Made by a program: the position numbers and the translations under genes. Below are positions 1 through 8,659 of a DNA stretch of 64,000 nucleotides, piece after piece. Each line of letters opens with the position of its first letter. The stretch's first letter is position 1. The notes below the pieces were generated by a model, which saw only the letters and a list, made by a program, of their open reading frames with translations, did no database searches and was not told where the DNA came from. Source of the DNA: UBA8752 sp002172485 (GTDB lineage: Bacteria; Bacteroidota; Bacteroidia; Flavobacteriales_D; Sanyastnellaceae). The stretch is from contig JBELJZ010000013.1 of NCBI GenBank assembly GCA_042089915.1, positions 3,712 through 67,711 on the forward strand. The letters are read 5' to 3'.

Positions 1-450
1 GTCGAAATCGTCTTCTTCCCCGAGGACCTGGGCCTCGAAGCGGGCCTTGGACCACACTTCGATCTTCTCGCCGAGGCCGGTGACCACGCAGTCTCCTGCT
101 TGGCCAGCTTCCAGTCCGGCGTGTCCGAGCAGGGCGGCGGGGACGAGCAGTCGCCCGGCGCTGTCCACCTCCACGAGGGTGGCGCCCTTCATGAATTTCC
201 GCTGGAACAACTGGTGGCTGCGGTCATAGCGGCTCAGTCGCGCCATTTCGGCATTGACCTTGTCCCATTCGGGTTTCGGGTAAATGACCAGGCAGCCCTC
301 GAAGATGTCGCGGTTGACCACCAAGCCATCGTGCAGCACCCGGTCCAGTTGCTTGCGCAGCTTGGCCGGGAAGCTGACGCGTCCCTTGGCGTCGATCCGA
401 CAGTGGTATTCCCCGAGGAGGTTGAGCATGGTCTGAGGGCAATTGCCCAT
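1..450 (-). CDS. mraZ: MraZ transcriptional regulator (3' end cut by window edge)
   Basis: MraZ is a DNA-binding regulator encoded first in the division and cell-wall (dcw) cluster. It binds repeats upstream of its own gene. The reading frame runs from ATG at 450 to the left edge (about 150 residues, near full length) and is open at base 1. Two AbrB-like halves are visible: an N-terminal half with DAKGRVSFPAKLRKQL and a second half with VDSAGRLLVPAALLGHAGL. An internal ATG at 429 begins MLNLLGEYHCRIDAKGR, which matches the usual start of the family better, so the first seven residues may not be translated. The rest of the dcw cluster (rsmH, ftsL, mur genes) would be expected beyond the left edge. 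Four 10-base repeats lie just upstream and probably mediate autoregulation. Confidence 0.92.
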   Translation of the reverse strand, partial: MGNCPQTMLNLLGEYHCRIDAKGRVSFPAKLRKQLDRVLHDGLVVNRDIFEGCLVIYPKPEWDKVNAEMARLSRYDRSHQLFQRKFMKGATLVEVDSAGRLLVPAALLGHAGLEAGQAGDCVVTGLGEKIEVWSKARFEAQVLGEEDDFD

Positions 451-464
451 CCAAAAGTAGCCGC

Positions 465-504
465 TTTCTCCCACGATTTGCCACTGAGCCCCACAATCCG
501 ACAC
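465..504 (-). promoter_or_regulatory. MraZ box: four tandem 10-base repeats
   Basis: Read on the minus strand, this is GTGTCGGATT, GTGGGGCTCA, GTGGCAAATC, GTGGGAGAAA: four direct repeats starting with GTG at exact 10-base spacing, ending 15 bases before the ATG at 450. MraZ is known to bind TGGG-type repeats with 10-base periodicity upstream of mraZ, so this is very likely its operator. The first copy is the most degenerate. Confidence 0.85.
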
Positions 505-743
505 TTTGTGGAAAAAGTCTTCACATGGCACGTGGTGAAAAACGACTCATAAAATCTGTATCTACTTTGTAATGAATGGTTTGTGTTGGGGTTTTTGGGC
601 CATTGAGGAAGGTGGGAGATTGTGGGGTGTTGATGGCCTTCAACAATTCTTCCGGGGGCGGTTGTCCACAGATTCGACTTCATTGACCCCAACCGTGAAC
701 CCGGAGGCGGGGTGCCTTGTCCCTTTCTTTGTTCATCCCGCCC

Positions 744-1514
744 ATGGAACAGGATCTCATTACCTCCGGCGATTTTCGCTATGTCCAAAGCACGGATGAG
801 GGCACGCCCCTTGTGTTGCTTCACGGACTGTTCGGGGCGCTCAGCAACTTCGAGCACCTCTTTGACCACTTCGCAGGGAAGATGCGCGTCATCATTCCGA
901 TGCTGCCGCTGTACGACTTGCCGTTGGCCACGACGAGTGCCAAGACCTTGGCCAAGCACGTCGAGAAGTTCATCGACCACCTCGGCCTCGAAAAGGTTCA
1001 CCTGCTCGGCAACTCCCTCGGTGGCCATGTTGGGTTGATTTACACCAAGCGCAATCCGGACCTCGTGGCGTCGCTGACCTTGACGGCGAGCAGTGGTCTG
1101 TATGAGAATGCCTTCGGCAGCAGTTTCCCCCGCCGGGAAGACAAGGAGTTCATCCGCGCTAAAGTGGGCGAGACCTTTTACGACCCCGTGCACGCCACCC
1201 CGGATCTCGTGGACGAGTGCTTTGCCATCGTCAACGACCGCAATCGGGTGTTGCGCATCCTGGCCATCGCCAAAAGTGCCATCCGCCACAACATGGCCAA
1301 GGACTTGCCGGACATGCCTCAGCCAACCTGTCTCATCTGGGGGCGCAACGACACCATCACTCCGCCCGAGGTGGCCGACGAATTCCAGTCCCTCCTGCCC
1401 GACGCCGACCTCTACTGGATCGATCAGTGTGGCCATGCGCCCATGATGGAGCATCCGAAGCCGTTCAACCGCATCCTGTCCGACTGGTATGAGCGCCGTG
1501 GAATACTCGGTTGA
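744..1514 (+). CDS. alpha/beta-fold hydrolase
   Basis: A 256-residue cytoplasmic alpha/beta hydrolase. Visible motifs are the oxyanion-loop LLHGLFG (residues 25-31), the nucleophile elbow GNSLGGH with Ser91, the acid loop GRNDTITPP, and the catalytic-His segment CGHAPMMEHP near the C-terminus. The substrate cannot be read from the sequence; esterases, C-C hydrolases and haloperoxidase-like enzymes share this layout. A TTG at 717 would add nine residues and has a GGAGG about ten bases upstream, but the ATG at 744 better fits a lineage that relies little on Shine-Dalgarno sites. The 3' end overlaps engB by 26 bases, so the two are probably translated from one message. Confidence 0.85.
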   Translation: MEQDLITSGDFRYVQSTDEGTPLVLLHGLFGALSNFEHLFDHFAGKMRVIIPMLPLYDLPLATTSAKTLAKHVEKFIDHLGLEKVHLLGNSLGGHVGLIYTKRNPDLVASLTLTASSGLYENAFGSSFPRREDKEFIRAKVGETFYDPVHATPDLVDECFAIVNDRNRVLRILAIAKSAIRHNMAKDLPDMPQPTCLIWGRNDTITPPEVADEFQSLLPDADLYWIDQCGHAPMMEHPKPFNRILSDWYERRGILG

Positions 1515-2133
1515 CGATCCGCAGTTCGTCAAGTCCAGCGCCAAGCGTCAGGAATGCCCCAAGGCCGACCGGCCGGAGTACGCCTTCATCGGACGGTCCA
1601 ACGTGGGCAAGAGCTCGTTGATCAACATGCTCACCGGGCGCAAGGCCCTGGCCAAGACCAGCTCCACCCCAGGCAAGACGCAACTCCTCAACCATTTCTC
1701 CATGAGCACGGCCGGCCGCGAGTGGTACCTCGTCGACCTGCCGGGCATCGGCTACGCCAAGGTGTCCAAGAAGGACCGCCGGTCTTGGGAGCGGACGTCC
1801 AAGGAATACTTAACCAAGCGCGAGAACCTGATGTGCATCATGATGCTGATCGACTCGCGGCTTCCGCCGCAGAAGATTGACCTCGACTTCATGGTGTGGA
1901 TGGCGGAGAACGGGTTGTCGTTTGCCATGATCTTCACCAAGTTGGACAAACTCACCATCGCGGAGCGGGAAGCTTTTCTACCCCGCTACACCGAGCGGAT
2001 GTTGAAGCAGTGGGCGACCATGCCGCCTCATTTTGTCACGTCATCCGAAAAGGGAGACGGTCGTCAAGAGGTGCTGGGTTTCATCGCCCAGACCAATCCG
2101 ATTTATCGGAAGCCGCCCGAGGAGGACGTGTGA
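1489..2133 (+). CDS. engB: ribosome biogenesis GTPase EngB (YihA/YsxC)
   Basis: EngB is an essential TRAFAC-class GTPase needed for assembly of the large ribosomal subunit. The 214-residue protein has the G1 P-loop GRSNVGKSS (residues 35-43), a G2 threonine in SSTPGKTQ, G3 DLPGIGYA, G4 TKLDKL and a short G5 region near VTSSEKGDG. Length and motif order match the family. It overlaps the upstream hydrolase by 26 bases. Its TGA forms half of the palindrome TGATCA at 2131-2136, whose other half is the stop of convergent gldC, so the two genes abut with no spacer. Confidence 0.96.
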   Translation: MSAVEYSVDDPQFVKSSAKRQECPKADRPEYAFIGRSNVGKSSLINMLTGRKALAKTSSTPGKTQLLNHFSMSTAGREWYLVDLPGIGYAKVSKKDRRSWERTSKEYLTKRENLMCIMMLIDSRLPPQKIDLDFMVWMAENGLSFAMIFTKLDKLTIAEREAFLPRYTERMLKQWATMPPHFVTSSEKGDGRQEVLGFIAQTNPIYRKPPEEDV

Positions 2134-2472
2134 TCAACCGGCGGTGGGCCCGACGCCGATGCGTTCGGCCAGCTCGGAGGTGAATCCGCGAATGGCCCCG
2201 GCCGCCCGCTCATCTTGCGTCGACCGTTCCAATGCGTCCGCCAGGGTCATCATGGACTGACAGACGAACACCTTCATTTCTTCGACGGTCATGTCCTTGT
2301 CCCAGAGGTCGATGCTCAGGGCTTCCCTGCCATTCCAGACGCTGAGCGCGAAGGCCTTGGCCTCGGCATTGGAGATGCCAGCATCGCTGGCCGACCACCG
2401 GATGGAGGTGGGGACCTTGTTGTCGTCGGTGGTGACGTCGAGCCGAATTTCAGAGGAGCGGGAATCGGACAT
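2134..2472 (-). CDS. gldC: gliding motility protein GldC
   Basis: A 112-residue protein of the GldC family, an accessory of Bacteroidota gliding motility whose biochemical role is unknown. The start MSDSRSSEI, the segment SIRWSASDAGI and the conserved block LSIDLWDKDMTVEEMKVF are characteristic. No signal peptide or membrane segment is seen, so it should be cytoplasmic. The ATG at 2472 gives the normal family length; a longer in-frame extension upstream runs through gldB and is not believable. It sits 23 bases downstream of gldB, and gldB-gldC pairing is known from Flavobacterium. Confidence 0.92.
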   Translation of the reverse strand: MSDSRSSEIRLDVTTDDNKVPTSIRWSASDAGISNAEAKAFALSVWNGREALSIDLWDKDMTVEEMKVFVCQSMMTLADALERSTQDERAAGAIRGFTSELAERIGVGPTAG

Positions 2473-2495
2473 GGCCGCAAGTTCGCGCCCCGCGC

Positions 2496-3566
2496 TCAAC
2501 TGCCGGGCCTGTAGGTCTGCAAAAACGGCAATACGTCTTTTTGCGCCATCAATTCCGGAAGGTCCAGGTCGGCCCGGCGGGCCATGTGGTCTTCGACCCA
2601 GCGCAGGCCCATGTACCACCCCAGTCGGTCCGGACTGTCCTGAGGTACTTCGCCCGCCTTGGTGAAGGGAGCATCGGCCACCCAGCGTTGGATGTCCATG
2701 CGACGGCGGGTGTAGAGGAATTCCTCCTGTCGCAATTCGGACCAGATCTGGCGTTCGTGGGATTCGGCCCATTCCCACTCGGCTTGGCTCCAGTCGAGCA
2801 AGTCCTGCGGGGCGACATCGGGCGCGAGGCACCGGGCGATGTACAGCACCTTGCCCCAATAGAGGAGTTCCTCCGAGAGGCGGCCATTTCGGTCGTAGTG
2901 GTCGTCTTGGAAGTGCACGAGCAACCAGCCGCGCAATGCATCGCCGATCAAGTGATCCGGAACCATGCGCTCCTGCATGTACCGCGGATAAATGTGGGTG
3001 GGCAATCCCCGGACGGCAGGGTGATCCGCCCCGATGAAGAATTCGGTGCCGATCAAGAGCAGGTCATCCGAAGGATAGACGCTGAAATTGAAGCCGGTGT
3101 AGGCGAAGTCGAGGTCGGGGACCGGTGCATTGGGAAAGTGAACCCGCCAGCGACCGAAGGCCGCATTGAGGGAGGCCGTTGCGCGGTCCATGGTGCCGCT
3201 GCGAATCAAGCTGCTGTCGAGCCCGCCGAGGGCGACCCGGGTACCTTCAAACGCGGTGAAGGTGGACCATGCGGAGTCGAGCGCAGCGCGGTCCCTTGCG
3301 GTCTTGGGCGGCCAAGGTCCGAGTTGGAGGATGTCTTGAAGCAAGGCGGTCCGAACGGCATCTTCTCGCGGAGGGGCTGGCAGGGGCGCTTGTTGGAGGA
3401 TGTCGTCCACGGAGCGCGTCACCGACAGGGCCGGGCCGGTTGGGTTGACCGCAAACCGAGGGTAGTCCCCGCGATCGGGGCCGCACCCGAGAACGAGAAG
3501 ACACATCCCAGCGGCCAAGGCGGCCGGCTGGAACCGGGAGGCGAATCGATTGGGAAATGGGGACAT
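2496..3566 (-). CDS. gldB: gliding motility lipoprotein GldB
   Basis: A 356-residue lipoprotein of the GldB family, required for gliding in Flavobacterium. The N-terminus has a positive region, a hydrophobic stretch and a lipobox-like LVLGC with Cys28 as the likely lipidated residue. The body contains a conserved-looking GTEFFIGADHP, then IYPRYMQERM and WLLVHFQDDHYDRNGRLSEELLYWGKV split across the middle. The ATG at 3566 is chosen because it places the lipobox correctly; the longer upstream extension overlaps the divergent barrel gene. It is cotranscribed with gldC and divergent from the barrel-nadE pair. Confidence 0.9.
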   Translation of the reverse strand: MSPFPNRFASRFQPAALAAGMCLLVLGCGPDRGDYPRFAVNPTGPALSVTRSVDDILQQAPLPAPPREDAVRTALLQDILQLGPWPPKTARDRAALDSAWSTFTAFEGTRVALGGLDSSLIRSGTMDRATASLNAAFGRWRVHFPNAPVPDLDFAYTGFNFSVYPSDDLLLIGTEFFIGADHPAVRGLPTHIYPRYMQERMVPDHLIGDALRGWLLVHFQDDHYDRNGRLSEELLYWGKVLYIARCLAPDVAPQDLLDWSQAEWEWAESHERQIWSELRQEEFLYTRRRMDIQRWVADAPFTKAGEVPQDSPDRLGWYMGLRWVEDHMARRADLDLPELMAQKDVLPFLQTYRPGS

Positions 3567-3655
3567 CCTGCGTGCAAAAATGCGCGGCTCGGGTTGGGAT
3601 GGCTGACAATCGGCATGCAATTTGCCGACTGTAGGCCGTTCGTTTGCATACGCCC

Positions 3656-4534
3656 ATGATTCGTCTCCATTCTCTTGCCCTTGTCGGGGCTGTTCTGATG
3701 TTGTCCTCGGACCTGCCCGCACAGGCCAACAACGCTTCTTCCACCTCCGGTCGTGCCCGATACGAGGAGCCCCGGTTCCGAATGGGGTTGTACTTTCTGC
3801 CCTCGGTGGGATGGCTGGACGTCCGGGATGCGCACACGGTCGCGGATGGGTCGGTGACCCGTTTCGGCTTCGGCTTCACGGCCGACATCATGTTTGCCGA
3901 CAACTACGCCATCGGGACCGGCATCAATGTCTTCCGCAACGGAGGGCGGTTCACGCGGTTCGATCGGGTCACGGGTTCTCCTGCTGACCTGGGCAATGAC
4001 AGCACCCAATTCCTCGTGCTGCGCGACCGGAAGCTGACCCAGCATTGGGTGGAGTTGCCGGTCACGTTCAAGTTTCGGACGCGGGAAATTGGCCACATCA
4101 CCTACTGGGGACAATTCGGCCTCGGCCTCGGGCTGAACCTCCGGGCCACCGCAGATGACGTGGTGGATTACCGGTACCGGAGTGACGACCTGAATGGGGA
4201 AGTGTGGACGGAAGAATCGGTGATCGGAACGGTGGAATTCAACGACGTTCCCGTGGAGGACGAAGTGGCCCTGATGCGGGCGGCGATGGTGATCGGTCTC
4301 GGCATCGAGTACAACCTCAGCGGCAAGACGGCCTTGTTGGTGGGAGCCACGTTCAACAATGGCCTTTTCAACGTCGCCAACAACCGGAACTTTGGGGCCA
4401 ATCGGGATGAGGAACACATTCGGCCGGGCCACGATGGGTCGTTGGATCCTGCTGTGCTCGCCAGTGATGATGCGGGGTATGACGTGAAGATGATCGACAA
4501 TGCGATCCTTCTGAGCCTTGGTTTGTTGTTCTGA
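3656..4534 (+). CDS. outer membrane beta-barrel protein (PorT-like)
   Basis: A 292-residue secreted protein with an N-terminal signal peptide (cleavage likely after DLPAQA) and alternating hydrophobic strands through to a final aromatic residue, as expected of an outer-membrane barrel. Blocks such as GFTADIMFADNYAIGTGI, HWVELPVTFKFRT and FGLGLGLNLRA resemble the PorT/OMP_b-brl_2 group, in which an ELPV segment precedes a predicted strand. Whether it is the PorT of the type IX system cannot be decided here. The ATG at 3656 is preferred over an in-frame TTG at 3644. It lies one base before nadE and is divergent from gldB. Confidence 0.75.
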   Translation: MIRLHSLALVGAVLMLSSDLPAQANNASSTSGRARYEEPRFRMGLYFLPSVGWLDVRDAHTVADGSVTRFGFGFTADIMFADNYAIGTGINVFRNGGRFTRFDRVTGSPADLGNDSTQFLVLRDRKLTQHWVELPVTFKFRTREIGHITYWGQFGLGLGLNLRATADDVVDYRYRSDDLNGEVWTEESVIGTVEFNDVPVEDEVALMRAAMVIGLGIEYNLSGKTALLVGATFNNGLFNVANNRNFGANRDEEHIRPGHDGSLDPAVLASDDAGYDVKMIDNAILLSLGLLF

Positions 4535-4535
4535 T

Positions 4536-5357
4536 ATGGCCCTTCGATCCTCCCGCACCATCAACGCCCCAGCCGCTGCTGACCACATCGGCCGCTGGAT
4601 GACCGACTACATCGACCGATCTGGCCTCGACGGTTGGGTCGTGGGCGTGAGCGGTGGCATTGATTCGGCTGTGTCGTCGACTTTGGCTGCCCGAACCGGC
4701 CGGCCGACGACCTTGCTCCAAATGCCCATCCATCAGGCGGTGGACCAAGACCGTCGTGGGGCGGATCACATGGCGTGGCTGGCGGCGCAGAACGACAATG
4801 TGTCGACCCTTGTGGTGGACTTGACATCGTCGTTTGATGGCTTTGCTGATGCATTGCACGCCGCTTCTGGTGCGCCGTTCGGTGGGCTGTCGCTCGCCAA
4901 TGCCCGCGCCCGGTTGCGGATGACCACGCTCTATGCTGTGGCGGCCGAGCGCCGCGCTCTGGTGGCGGGCACTGGCAACAAGGTCGAGGACTTCGGGGTG
5001 GGCTTCTACACCAAGTACGGAGACGGTGGGGTCGACCTCAGTCCCATCGCCGACTTGCTCAAAAACGAGGTGTACGCCGTGGGGCGGGCCCTCGGTGTAG
5101 GGGACGCCATTTTGAACGCCGCACCCACCGATGGGCTGTGGGGCGACGACCGAACGGACGAGGACCAATTGGGGGCCACCTACGATGAGCTCGAGTGGGC
5201 CATGGAACAGGTGGCTGCTGGACGGACCGCCGAAGCGTTTGACGCTGGCTCCCGCGAGGCGGCGGTCCTGGAGATTTACCTCCGACACCACCGAGCCAAC
5301 CGGCACAAGATGGACCCCATCCCGGTCTGCGAGATTCCGGCTTCGCTGTTCAGCTGA
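4536..5357 (+). CDS. nadE: NAD(+) synthase, ammonia-type
   Basis: NadE carries out the last step of NAD synthesis, amidating deamido-NAD with ATP. The 273-residue protein lacks a nitrilase/glutaminase domain, so it is the short ammonia-dependent form. Visible are the ATP pyrophosphatase P-loop SGGIDSA, LANARARLRM, GTGNKVEDFGVGFYTKYGDGG (the NAD-binding block, in two pieces) and DLLKNEVYAVGRALG. The ATG at 4536 lies one base after the stop of the barrel gene. Association of nadE with gldB and gldC is known in Flavobacterium. It is convergent with the repeat protein, with three bases between. Confidence 0.95.
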   Translation: MALRSSRTINAPAAADHIGRWMTDYIDRSGLDGWVVGVSGGIDSAVSSTLAARTGRPTTLLQMPIHQAVDQDRRGADHMAWLAAQNDNVSTLVVDLTSSFDGFADALHAASGAPFGGLSLANARARLRMTTLYAVAAERRALVAGTGNKVEDFGVGFYTKYGDGGVDLSPIADLLKNEVYAVGRALGVGDAILNAAPTDGLWGDDRTDEDQLGATYDELEWAMEQVAAGRTAEAFDAGSREAAVLEIYLRHHRANRHKMDPIPVCEIPASLFS

Positions 5358-5360
5358 CGC

Positions 5361-8321
5361 TTACTCCTCCTCGAGGATGGCCCAGTCCTGTTGGGCGGTC
5401 GTGCCGTCGGCAAGCTTGAGGGTGACGGTGTAGGCGCCGGGGTCGAGAAACCCGTCTTCATCGATCTTTTCGGGCACAAATTCGAGGGTCTGCCATCCGC
5501 GGCGGGTCGATTCGAATTCGGCTTGCATGACGATGGTGCCTGTGCTGTCCTCGGCTTGGAGATAGCACGTACCACCCTCCGGAAGGAAGGCGGCTATGCT
5601 GACTTCTGGCTCCCAAGCGTCGCCCCAGCCGTAGCCGCGTTCGCCCCAGCCTTCTCGCCATTCCAGTTCCTCAGGCGCGGCGAAACGAAGGGCGGTCATG
5701 TCCGTGGATTCGTCGTTCAGACCGTCTACCAGCGGGGCGATGTCCAGCACCCAAATGCTGCGGCCGTGGGTGCCGATGACAAGGTCGTTTTCCCGTTCCT
5801 GAATCACGAGGTCGTGCACCGGAACGCGCGGCAGGTCGGGGTGGGCCAGCGACCAGCTCAGGCCGCCGTCCATGCTCGCGTACAGGCCGCCGTCGGTGCC
5901 GCAGAAGAGCAGGCCGTCGACATCGGCGGACTCCACGAGTGCGTTGATGGGCTCCATGGGGAGGCCGCCGCGGACGGAGCCGTCGTCGCCCCGTCGTGCC
6001 CACGTCGTGCCCGCGTCTTCAGAGACGTACAGGTAGGGCGAGAAGTGGTCGTGCCGATAGCCATTGAAGGCGGCGTAGAGCCGGTCCGCATCGTGGTGGG
6101 ACCAGAGCACTTCGGAGATCCACAGGGAGCGGTCCGGTGAGGCGTTGGGGGCGGGTGGCGTCCGGTCTTCCCAGGTGTACCCGCCGTCCATGCTCGTGTG
6201 GAGCAGGCCATCGTCGGAGCCGACGGCGAGGCGGCCGAAACGCAGGGGACTTTCGTTGAGCGACGTGAGCGAACCGAACGGCACGTTGCCCTGACGGGAT
6301 CCACGGGTCAGGTCGCTCGACATGGCTTCGAAGTCGTCGCCTTGGGCGAGCGAACGGTGGACGCGGTTGGACGCCATGTACAGCACGTCCTGGTGGTGGC
6401 GGCTCAGGTAGATGGGGCTTTGCCAATTCCAACGGAGCGGCGTTTCGCCGAGGGTGTGCTTGGGGTGCAGGTAGGCGCGGTCCCCAGTTTGTTTGTTGGA
6501 GCGGGCATACCAGCCGAATTGGGAGCCGGTGTAGACCGTCTCGTTGTCGCGGGTGTCGACTTGGATTTGCATGCCATCTCCACCGTTGAGCCGGTCGTAG
6601 GGGTAATCGCCGGTCTGGTGCCAACGCGGGCTGGCCTCGTAGCCGCTCGGACCGCGCCAAGTGCCGTTGTCCTGCAGTCCGCCATAGATGCGGTAGGGGT
6701 CGGCATTGTCCACGGCCACGGCGTAGAACTGCCCGACGGCTGGGGAGTTGCAGCTGGTCCAGTGCTCGCCGCCGTCGAATGTCACGTTGATGCCGCCATC
6801 ATTGCCGTTGATGAGGTGCAATGGGTCGGCCGGGTCGAACCAGATGTGGTGGTGGTCGACGTGGACGTTGCCTTGGGCAATGGACGACCACGTGGTGCCG
6901 CCGTCGGTGCTTTCCAGCAGCGGCACGCCCCCGATGACCACGTGGGTTTCGTCGGTGGGGTCGACCTCGATCAGGCCGAAATAGTAACAGTAGCTGTAGC
7001 AGACCTCGTCGAGGCCTTCCTCGTGGGTGCGGACCCAGGCAGCGTCCGCGGTGTCGATGCCGCGCGGGGCGGCTTCCCCGGCGCGCAGAGGTTGGGCGGC
7101 CCAGCGGTAGACCTCGGCCCCGATGACGGGCGGGTTGAACATCTCGGCGTTGGCGTCACCGAGGTAATCGGCCAGGGCCTCCGGGTCGAGGTCGCCGTTG
7201 GCCACCCGAGCGAAGAGGGAAGCGGCGTCGGCATCCTTCGGAAAACCGTTGTCTTCGAGGAAGGTGGTCAACGCAGTGGTGTCGAGGGCGGCAAACGACT
7301 TGGCGCTCATGCCCCGGAAGTCCTTGGTCTCCAGTTCGTCCTCGCCCCCTTCTTCGTCCTCGTCGTCGGGCTTGGCGTTCTGGTTGTCGACCATCACGTA
7401 GAGTCGCGCCGCGCCCGGGTGGTAGGCGAGTCCGATGCGGCCGATGCCGTCCTCAGCGGGAAAGCCGTTGGCCTCGGAAGTCAACCGAACCCAGGTGGCG
7501 CCGCCGTCGATGGATTCGAAGACGCCGCTTCCGGGTCCGCCTTCGGTGAAGTCCCACGCCCGGCGGGTACGGTCCCACAAGGCGACGTAGAGGTGGTCCT
7601 CATTGGCGGCATCGACAACGAAGTCGACCGCGCCTGCAGCGGGACGTCCGGCCTGCGTGCCGTCGAGCAGCAGGGTCCATTGGCCCTCGCTGGATTGCCG
7701 CTGGTCGTGGCCCGTGGCGGGCGTCCAACGGTAGAGACCACGCTCGCCCGGCGCGTCATTTTGGTAGAGGGCGCCGAGGGCAGCCACGTAGACGTCGCCG
7801 TCGGCGGTGAGGGCCATGCGCCCGATGTGGTGGCTGTCGGCCAGGCCCATGTGCTCCCAGCTGGCCCCCCAATCGGTGGAGCGGTAGACGCCGAGGCCGG
7901 CGTAGCTGGAGCGGGAGGAATTGACCTCCCCGGTGCCAGCCCAGAGGGTGCGGGTGTCCCAGTCCACTGCGATGGCACCGAGAAAGATGACGGTCTCGTG
8001 GTCAAACAGCGGCGTGAACGAGGTGCCGTGGTCGGTGGTGTGCCACAAACCGCCGGTCGCGTAGGCGACGACGAATTCTGATGGATCTGATGGATTGACG
8101 GACAGGTCCACGACGCGGCCGCTCATGACGGTCGGGCCGACGCAGCGCAGGTCCAGTCCTGCGGTCCACGAGGCGGCGTCCAACGCGGCATGGGCGTCGG
8201 CCACGGCGAGGCGGTCGGCGGCAGGGGTCGGGGCGATCACGTCGGCTTTGCGTCCGCGCTGGGCATCGGCGCCGGCCACCCACATGAGGGCGACGAGCAG
8301 GAGGGTCTGGCGATGGGTCAT
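5361..8321 (-). CDS. secreted Asp-box (BNR/VPS10-like) repeat protein
   Basis: A 986-residue exported protein. Residues 1-20 form a signal peptide ending in AGADAQ. At least seven Asp-box-like repeats are visible (STDWGASW, SIDGGATW, STDGGTTW, TFDGGEHW, SMDGGYTW, SEDAGTTW, SMDGGLSW), indicating beta-propellers of the sortilin/glycosyl-hydrolase BNR type. An acidic Glu/Asp-rich stretch (DDEDEEGGEDE) lies near the middle. Catalytic residues of a sialidase are not evident, so hydrolase activity is not claimed. The C-terminus lacks the PNP-type sorting domain, so type IX export is not indicated. It overlaps the MazG-like gene by four bases. Confidence 0.82.
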   Translation of the reverse strand: MTHRQTLLLVALMWVAGADAQRGRKADVIAPTPAADRLAVADAHAALDAASWTAGLDLRCVGPTVMSGRVVDLSVNPSDPSEFVVAYATGGLWHTTDHGTSFTPLFDHETVIFLGAIAVDWDTRTLWAGTGEVNSSRSSYAGLGVYRSTDWGASWEHMGLADSHHIGRMALTADGDVYVAALGALYQNDAPGERGLYRWTPATGHDQRQSSEGQWTLLLDGTQAGRPAAGAVDFVVDAANEDHLYVALWDRTRRAWDFTEGGPGSGVFESIDGGATWVRLTSEANGFPAEDGIGRIGLAYHPGAARLYVMVDNQNAKPDDEDEEGGEDELETKDFRGMSAKSFAALDTTALTTFLEDNGFPKDADAASLFARVANGDLDPEALADYLGDANAEMFNPPVIGAEVYRWAAQPLRAGEAAPRGIDTADAAWVRTHEEGLDEVCYSYCYYFGLIEVDPTDETHVVIGGVPLLESTDGGTTWSSIAQGNVHVDHHHIWFDPADPLHLINGNDGGINVTFDGGEHWTSCNSPAVGQFYAVAVDNADPYRIYGGLQDNGTWRGPSGYEASPRWHQTGDYPYDRLNGGDGMQIQVDTRDNETVYTGSQFGWYARSNKQTGDRAYLHPKHTLGETPLRWNWQSPIYLSRHHQDVLYMASNRVHRSLAQGDDFEAMSSDLTRGSRQGNVPFGSLTSLNESPLRFGRLAVGSDDGLLHTSMDGGYTWEDRTPPAPNASPDRSLWISEVLWSHHDADRLYAAFNGYRHDHFSPYLYVSEDAGTTWARRGDDGSVRGGLPMEPINALVESADVDGLLFCGTDGGLYASMDGGLSWSLAHPDLPRVPVHDLVIQERENDLVIGTHGRSIWVLDIAPLVDGLNDESTDMTALRFAAPEELEWREGWGERGYGWGDAWEPEVSIAAFLPEGGTCYLQAEDSTGTIVMQAEFESTRRGWQTLEFVPEKIDEDGFLDPGAYTVTLKLADGTTAQQDWAILEEE

Positions 8322-8659
8322 TGCAGCTTGGGGTTGTTGCGGTGCCGGTCAGCGTCGCGTTGGGTCTTCTTGTCGAGGTTGCGGCGGAAGGCCTCGCTGA
8401 GGTCAACGCCGGTCTGGTTGGCCAAGGCGGCGAGTACCCACAGGACGTCGGCCATCTCGTCGCCGAGGTCGCGCCCGGCATCGGACGGCTTCTCGCTCTG
8501 GTCGCCGTAGCGGCGGGCCATGATGCGGGCCAGTTCGCCGACCTCCTCGGTCAGGATGGCCATGTTGGTCAGTTCGCTGAAATAGCGGACGCCGATGGTG
8601 CTGATCCATTCATCGACTTGGGCCTGCAGATCGGCCAGGGTGGGGGAGTCGGGCGTCAT
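8318..8659 (-). CDS. MazG-like nucleotide pyrophosphohydrolase
   Basis: A 113-residue all-alpha NTP pyrophosphohydrolase of the MazG superfamily. The metal-binding pattern is present: EEVGEL around residues 38-43 and DEMADVLW at 67-74, the E-x2-E ... E-x2-D signature. Such enzymes hydrolyse (d)NTPs to monophosphates and are often house-cleaning proteins. It overlaps dtd upstream and the repeat protein downstream by four bases each, so the three are probably one transcript. Pairing with dtd suggests a quality-control context. Confidence 0.88.
   Translation of the reverse strand: MTPDSPTLADLQAQVDEWISTIGVRYFSELTNMAILTEEVGELARIMARRYGDQSEKPSDAGRDLGDEMADVLWVLAALANQTGVDLSEAFRRNLDKKTQRDADRHRNNPKLQ

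Noticed and set aside
717..743. TTG start for the first hydrolase
   Set aside because: Has a GGAGG ten bases upstream, but non-ATG starts are uncommon here and the extra nine residues (SLSLFIPP and so on) are not part of the hydrolase fold.
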